Below, in pieces: positions 6,542-9,520 of a stretch of DNA of 9,520 bases. Where the stretch lies: positions 1 through 9,520 of the forward strand of contig DSBF01000068.1 in the NCBI GenBank assembly GCA_011049495.1, given 5' to 3'. The stretch's first letter is position 1, and the number at the start of each line of letters is the position of its first letter. Position numbers and translations under genes: made by a program. A model generated the notes under the pieces. The model had not been told where the DNA came from. It made no database searches and saw only the letters and a program-made list of their open reading frames with translations. Source of the DNA: Ignavibacteria bacterium (lineage in GTDB: Bacteria > Bacteroidota > Ignavibacteria > Ignavibacteriales > Melioribacteraceae).

Positions 6542-6946
6542 TTAATAAACAATTTGCACTCGAACCGAATCCGGGTAAACCAATATTCTGTGAGTTACAT
6601 ATTGTTGGCTTTGATCACACCCAACACCTGCTCCCACCGGTTCTTTGCCGACTCCCTGAAAGAGTGCTTGATCCTGCCTCAAATAAACAATTGTATAATC
6701 ACCGTTTTCATTCGATTGCATATTCTTTGGAATCGCAAATCCTTGAAAATTTCTATTGCCGCCGCCAAGCTGGGCTGTTTTCTTAAAGTGAGCTTGAGCC
6801 ATGTTTGCTATTGAAAGCAAATCGTTTGTTATACCGTTCCTATTTGCTTCAATCGCATTTGCCTGGAATAAATTCATACCAACAATAATCGCCGTACCGG
6901 CTATTATAACTCCAAGCGTAATCAATAATAATTGTGTCTGCCCCAT
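6542..6946 (-). CDS. Small membrane-anchored pilin-like protein of unknown function
   Basis: This 134-aa protein starts MGQTQLLLITLGVIIAGTAIIVG, a hydrophobic helix of about 22 residues almost at the N-terminus, which continues as an amphipathic helix (FQANAIEANRNGITNDLLSI). A glycine-rich stretch QLGGGNRNFQG and a β-rich C-terminal part follow, ending in RILVYPDSVRVQIVY. The architecture resembles type IV pilins and pseudopilins. However, a canonical prepilin leader is missing: there is only MG before the helix, and no glutamate at the fifth position of the helix. I recall similar proteins as hypotheticals in Ignavibacteria-type genomes, from memory only. It lies 49 bp after hemL on the same strand and converges with the YciI-like gene. 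No specific function is proposed. Confidence 0.75.
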   Translation of the reverse strand: MGQTQLLLITLGVIIAGTAIIVGMNLFQANAIEANRNGITNDLLSIANMAQAHFKKTAQLGGGNRNFQGFAIPKNMQSNENGDYTIVYLRQDQALFQGVGKEPVGAGVGCDQSQQYVTHRILVYPDSVRVQIVY

Positions 6947-6995
6947 AACTTCACATAGTTAGTATGCTATATGGAAATTTAATTATAAAAAGAAA

Positions 6996-8285
6996 TCAAA
7001 GCAATGATTTGAGCGACTTGTAATGTGCTTCAATAGTTTGATTTAAATCTTCTTTAGTATGTGCAGTTGAAACAAACATCGCTTCAAATTGTGCGGGGGC
7101 AAGATATACACCCTGCTTTAACATCTCGTTAAAATATTTTCCGTAAAGTTTTGTATCGGATTTAACAGCACTTTTAAAATCAGTTACTTCCTCTTCCGTA
7201 AAGAACATGCAAGACATAGAACCGACACGCGTCATATAATAATTCTTACCTAATTTTTTGAGATTATCTTTAACCCCTTCTTCTAAGTAAGAAGATTTTT
7301 CTTCAAGAATTTTATATAAGTCATCATTGTTTTTGATTTCCGTTAAAGCAGCATAACCAGCAGCCATTGCAAGCGGATTTCCACTAAGTGTACCGGCTTG
7401 ATATATTGGTCCGACAGGAGCAATCTTTTCCATAATTTCTTTTTTACCACCGAAAGCACCAACCGGTAAACCACCGCCAATTATTTTTCCAAAGGTTGTT
7501 AAGTCGGGTTGAATACCGAGTACTTCCTGCGCACCGCCTCTTGCAACTCTAAATCCGGTCATAACTTCATCGAATATTAAAACGATACCTTCGTTATCAC
7601 ACAACTCTCTAAGTTCAGTTAAGAATTCTTTTGTTGAAGGAATTACACCCATATTACCTGCAATCGGTTCAAGAATAACGGCAGCAATTTCATTTTTGTT
7701 TTCATTAACTAATTTCTTAACCGAATTGATATCGTTGAAGTCTGCCATTAATGTATCTGCTGCATTTCCTTTTGTAACACCTGGACTTGTCGGAACACCG
7801 AGTGTAAGTGCACCTGATCCTGCTTTAATTAAAAAGTAATCGGCATGACCATGATAACAACCTTCAAATTTGATAAACTTTTCTTTACCCGTATAACCGC
7901 GTGCAGCGCGAACAGCACTCATTGTTGCTTCGGTTCCGCTGTTTACCATTCTTACCATTTCAACAGAGGGAACAAGTTCGGTAATAATTTCTGCCATTTT
8001 AATTTCTATTTCAGTTGGTGCTCCAAAACTTACTCCATTTTCAATTTGCATTAGAAGCGCATCTTTTATAAATGACGGATTGTGTCCAAACAAATGTGGT
8101 CCCCAACTTCCAATATAATCTATGTATTCATTACCATCAGCGTCAATCATTCTTGAGCCATATCCTTTCGAAATAAATAAAGGATCACCACCGACTGACT
8201 TAAATGCTCTTACAGGTGAATTAACTCCACCAGGAATAAATTTTTGTGCTTCTTCAAATAAACTTTTGCTTTTTTCGATGTTCAT
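6996..8285 (-). CDS. hemL: Glutamate-1-semialdehyde 2,1-aminomutase
   Basis: HemL converts glutamate-1-semialdehyde to 5-aminolevulinate in the C5 route of tetrapyrrole synthesis, as a cytoplasmic PLP enzyme. The 429-aa product has normal family length. Visible landmarks are FIPGGVNSPVRAF (16-28), NSGTEATMSAVRAARG (115-130), YHGHAD (154-159), LIFDEVMTGFR (236-246, PLP-contacting D239) and TTFGKIIGGGLPVGAFGG (263-280), with K267 as the Schiff-base lysine. The ATG at 8285 follows AAGAGGAG with good spacing, and the upstream side is an 18-bp tandem repeat. It lies 118 bp downstream of hemB on the same strand, so co-transcription is likely, though the gap leaves room for separate control. Confidence 0.97.
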   Translation of the reverse strand: MNIEKSKSLFEEAQKFIPGGVNSPVRAFKSVGGDPLFISKGYGSRMIDADGNEYIDYIGSWGPHLFGHNPSFIKDALLMQIENGVSFGAPTEIEIKMAEIITELVPSVEMVRMVNSGTEATMSAVRAARGYTGKEKFIKFEGCYHGHADYFLIKAGSGALTLGVPTSPGVTKGNAADTLMADFNDINSVKKLVNENKNEIAAVILEPIAGNMGVIPSTKEFLTELRELCDNEGIVLIFDEVMTGFRVARGGAQEVLGIQPDLTTFGKIIGGGLPVGAFGGKKEIMEKIAPVGPIYQAGTLSGNPLAMAAGYAALTEIKNNDDLYKILEEKSSYLEEGVKDNLKKLGKNYYMTRVGSMSCMFFTEEEVTDFKSAVKSDTKLYGKYFNEMLKQGVYLAPAQFEAMFVSTAHTKEDLNQTIEAHYKSLKSLL

Positions 8286-8286
8286 A

Positions 8287-8346
8287 TTATCTCCTCTTAA
8301 TCTTAATCATACTCTTAATCTTAATCATACTCTTAATCTTAATCAT
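8287..8346 (-). other. Possible leader mini-ORF built of MIKIKS repeats before hemL
   Basis: The 18-bp repeat is a multiple of three and reads in one frame as MIKIKS, MIKIKS, MIKIK, then RR and a TAA stop (8289-8287), 19 residues in all. The stop is one base before the hemL ATG. GAGGAG precedes the first ATG by one nucleotide, closer than optimal for initiation, although GAGG alone is a little further away. If translated it would couple to hemL. The alternative is that the reading frame is a by-product of repeat slippage. Nothing shows that it is expressed. Confidence 0.3.
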
Positions 8347-8347
8347 A
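8294..8347. repeat. 18-bp tandem repeat, three perfect copies
   Basis: CTCTTAATCTTAATCATA occurs three times without mismatch at 8294-8311, 8312-8329 and 8330-8347, followed by a partial CTC. It lies in the 118-bp gap between hemB and hemL, directly against the hemL ribosome binding site; the AGAG of the repeat unit (minus strand) contributes to it. Such arrays gain and lose units by slippage. A change in unit number would alter the hemL leader but not the spacing of its own RBS. Confidence 0.95.
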
Positions 8348-8364
8348 CTCCTCAATTTTCATCT

Positions 8365-8380
8365 TAATCAAAAGTGATTA
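8365..8380. promoter_or_regulatory. Inverted repeat in the hemB–hemL gap
   Basis: TAATCA and TGATTA form a perfect 6-bp inverted repeat with a 4-bp spacer (AAAG). It lies just upstream of the tandem repeat with respect to hemL. It could be a regulator binding site or a small RNA hairpin. It does not match the Fnr (TTGAT-N4-ATCAA) or Rex consensus, and in such AT-rich DNA it may be chance. Confidence 0.3.
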
Positions 8381-8403
8381 TGAGTAAAATTAAGAACCAT
8401 AAA

Positions 8404-9378
8404 TTACTTCAATAACTTTGCGGCATCTTTAGCAAAGTAAGTAAGAATCATATCGGCACCGGCTCTTTTTATAGCTGTTAATGATTCCATCATCACTCTT
8501 TGCTCGTCTATCCAATCTAATTTACCGGCAGCTTTAATCATAGAATACTCACCGCTTACTTGATAAGCAGCGGTAGGCATTGCCAATTCATGTTTAACTC
8601 TAAAGATTATATCAAGATAAGCACCGGCAGGTTTGACCATAATAATATCGGCACCTTCATCAATATCGCTTTCGGCTTCGCGTATTGCTTCATCGCTGTT
8701 TGCGATATCCATTTGATGCGATCTTCTATCGCCGAACGCAGGTGTAGATTCGGCTGCATCTCTAAATGGTCCGTAATAACCGGAAGCATATTTTACAGCG
8801 TAACTCATAATTGGTATATGTGAAAAACCTTTGTAATCGAGAGCTTTTCTAATTGCTAATACTCTGCCGTCCATCATATCTGAAGGAGCGATTATATCAG
8901 CGCCGGCTTCGGCATGAGTAACGGCTTCCTTAGCTAAAAGAGAAACTGTTTCATCGTTTAAAATATTTTCACCATCAAGCAATCCGCAGTGACCATGAGA
9001 GGTGTATTCACATAAACAGACATCAGTTATTACAAGTAAATCCTTTACTTCAGATTTAATTGCTCTGATTGCTCTTTGTATAATTCCGTTCGGATCATAA
9101 GCTTCGGAGCCTTTTTCATCTTTATGTTCCGGTATGCCGAAAAGGATTACTGCAGGAATACCAAGGTCACTAACTTCTTTACACTCTTTTACCAAATTAT
9201 CAATCGATAATTGATAAACACCGGGCATTGATTTTACTTCATTCTTTACATTCTCACCGGGGCAAACAAAAAGTGGATAAATTAAATCATTTTTACTTAG
9301 TTCGATTTCTCTTACTAAATCTCGAACAAGCGGGTTGTAACGCAATCTTCTTAATCTTTGTGTTGGATACATTGCCAT
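8404..9378 (-). CDS. hemB: Porphobilinogen synthase (delta-aminolevulinate dehydratase)
   Basis: HemB condenses two 5-aminolevulinate molecules to porphobilinogen in the cytoplasm. The 324-aa product has the normal length. Landmarks are MYPTQRLRRLRYNPLVRDLVRE (3-24), the zinc-cysteine motif DVCLCEYTSHGHCG with C121, C123 and C131, and the two Schiff-base lysines in SYAVKYASGYYGPFRDA (K196) and IIMVKPAGAYLDI (K249). The cysteine triad marks the zinc-dependent type rather than the magnesium type. I start at ATG 9378 because GGAGGAAA sits at the correct distance; an in-frame ATG at 9390 would place that RBS inside the coding region. It lies 41 bp after the preceding protoporphyrinogen oxidase gene and 118 bp before hemL, all on the minus strand. 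Confidence 0.97.
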   Translation of the reverse strand: MAMYPTQRLRRLRYNPLVRDLVREIELSKNDLIYPLFVCPGENVKNEVKSMPGVYQLSIDNLVKECKEVSDLGIPAVILFGIPEHKDEKGSEAYDPNGIIQRAIRAIKSEVKDLLVITDVCLCEYTSHGHCGLLDGENILNDETVSLLAKEAVTHAEAGADIIAPSDMMDGRVLAIRKALDYKGFSHIPIMSYAVKYASGYYGPFRDAAESTPAFGDRRSHQMDIANSDEAIREAESDIDEGADIIMVKPAGAYLDIIFRVKHELAMPTAAYQVSGEYSMIKAAGKLDWIDEQRVMMESLTAIKRAGADMILTYFAKDAAKLLK

Positions 9379-9383
9379 AATTT

Positions 9384-9388
9384 CCTCC
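9384..9388 (-). promoter_or_regulatory. Ribosome binding site fixing the hemB start
   Basis: GGAGG on the minus strand lies 5 nt before the ATG at 9378. The ATG at 9390-9388 overlaps this site and has no comparable RBS of its own, so the shorter HemB (beginning MAMYPTQ) is preferred. Confidence 0.75.
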
Positions 9389-9419
9389 ATTAGCTATAAG
9401 TCAAAACTTCATCAATGAG

Positions 9420-9520
9420 CTATGATGCGAAGTTTATAATTTTATTAGCAACTAATTCTGAGTTTTTAACACAGTCGCCGACAGAAATTCCACCGCGATA
9501 ATTTCCACTTAGAAATATAC
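9420..9520 (-). CDS. hemG: Protoporphyrinogen oxidase, C-terminal end (partial)
   Basis: Only the last 32 codons lie in the window; the gene runs off the right edge. The reading FLSGNYRGGISVGDCVKNSE matches the conserved C-terminal FAD-binding end of oxygen-dependent-type (HemY-like) protoporphyrinogen oxidases, GNY-x-G-x-SVGDC. That enzyme oxidises protoporphyrinogen to protoporphyrin (or coproporphyrinogen to coproporphyrin) late in heme synthesis. The stop is TAG (9422-9420), 41 bp before hemB, consistent with a heme-synthesis operon. The symbol could equally be hemY depending on convention. Other FAD amine-oxidase-like proteins are less likely given the motif and neighbours. Confidence 0.8.
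   Translation of the reverse strand, partial: IFLSGNYRGGISVGDCVKNSELVANKIINFAS

Noticed and set aside
6367..6814. Overlapping plus-strand frames of 104 and 139 codons
   Set aside because: They are shadows of the YciI-like gene and the antisense of the pilin-like gene, which has the better N-terminal helix and protein-like composition.
8294..8353. Three-copy repeat as a CRISPR array
   Set aside because: The units are contiguous with no unique spacers, and there are no cas genes.
7845..8823. Frames antisense or out of phase with hemL and hemB
   Set aside because: They overlie fully conserved enzyme genes and have no domain-like features; the plus-strand frame at 8122-8367 simply reads the tandem repeat.
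9379..9390. Longer HemB starting at ATG 9390
   Set aside because: The strong GGAGG would fall inside the coding region, and homologues begin near MYPTxRLRRLR, matching the ATG at 9378.

Overview
The window looks like a chromosomal segment of a low-GC bacterium of the Bacteroidota/Chlorobi–Ignavibacteria branch. This is inferred from the style of the Ccm proteins, the Rex and HemL/HemB sequences, and candidate promoters resembling the Bacteroidota TTTG / TAnnTTTG pattern. No rRNA or other marker gene is present to prove it. Apart from two scattered hairpin repeats and a possible gene remnant, it reads as ordinary housekeeping DNA with no sign of a phage, plasmid or insertion sequence.

Layout. 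(1) Positions 1-960: rex, the NADH/NAD+-sensing repressor, lies on the minus strand and is bracketed by two copies of a ~48-bp inverted-repeat element. (2) Positions 731-1264: a gene-poor stretch with the second repeat, a candidate promoter, and a short hydrophobic reading frame ending in an ATGA overlap with ccmC, possibly the 3' stump of ccmB. (3) Positions 1265-4954: ccmC, ccmD, ccmE and ccmF, a tightly packed plus-strand cytochrome c maturation operon closed by a strong intrinsic terminator at 4974-5001. (4) Positions 5026-6536: a second plus-strand group made of a TauE/SafE-type permease, a thioredoxin-like protein and an exported YciI-like protein. (5) Positions 6542-9520: the minus-strand group, in transcription order the end of a protoporphyrinogen oxidase, hemB, hemL, then a small pilin-like membrane-anchored protein.

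How it fits together. The right half makes heme through glutamate-1-semialdehyde and porphobilinogen up to the protoporphyrin step. The left half exports heme and attaches it to apocytochrome c. Rex, a redox sensor that usually controls respiratory and fermentative genes, sits next to the ccm operon. CcmE carries cysteine (CPSKY) where the classical protein has the heme-binding histidine, and no ccmG, ccmH or ccmI follows ccmF. This matches the described variant of cytochrome c maturation System I known from Desulfovibrio and archaea.

The least explained signals are the covarying hairpin repeats around rex, the possible ccmB stump, and an 18-bp tandem repeat before hemL. That repeat reads as a 19-residue mini-ORF of MIKIKS units ending one base before the hemL start.
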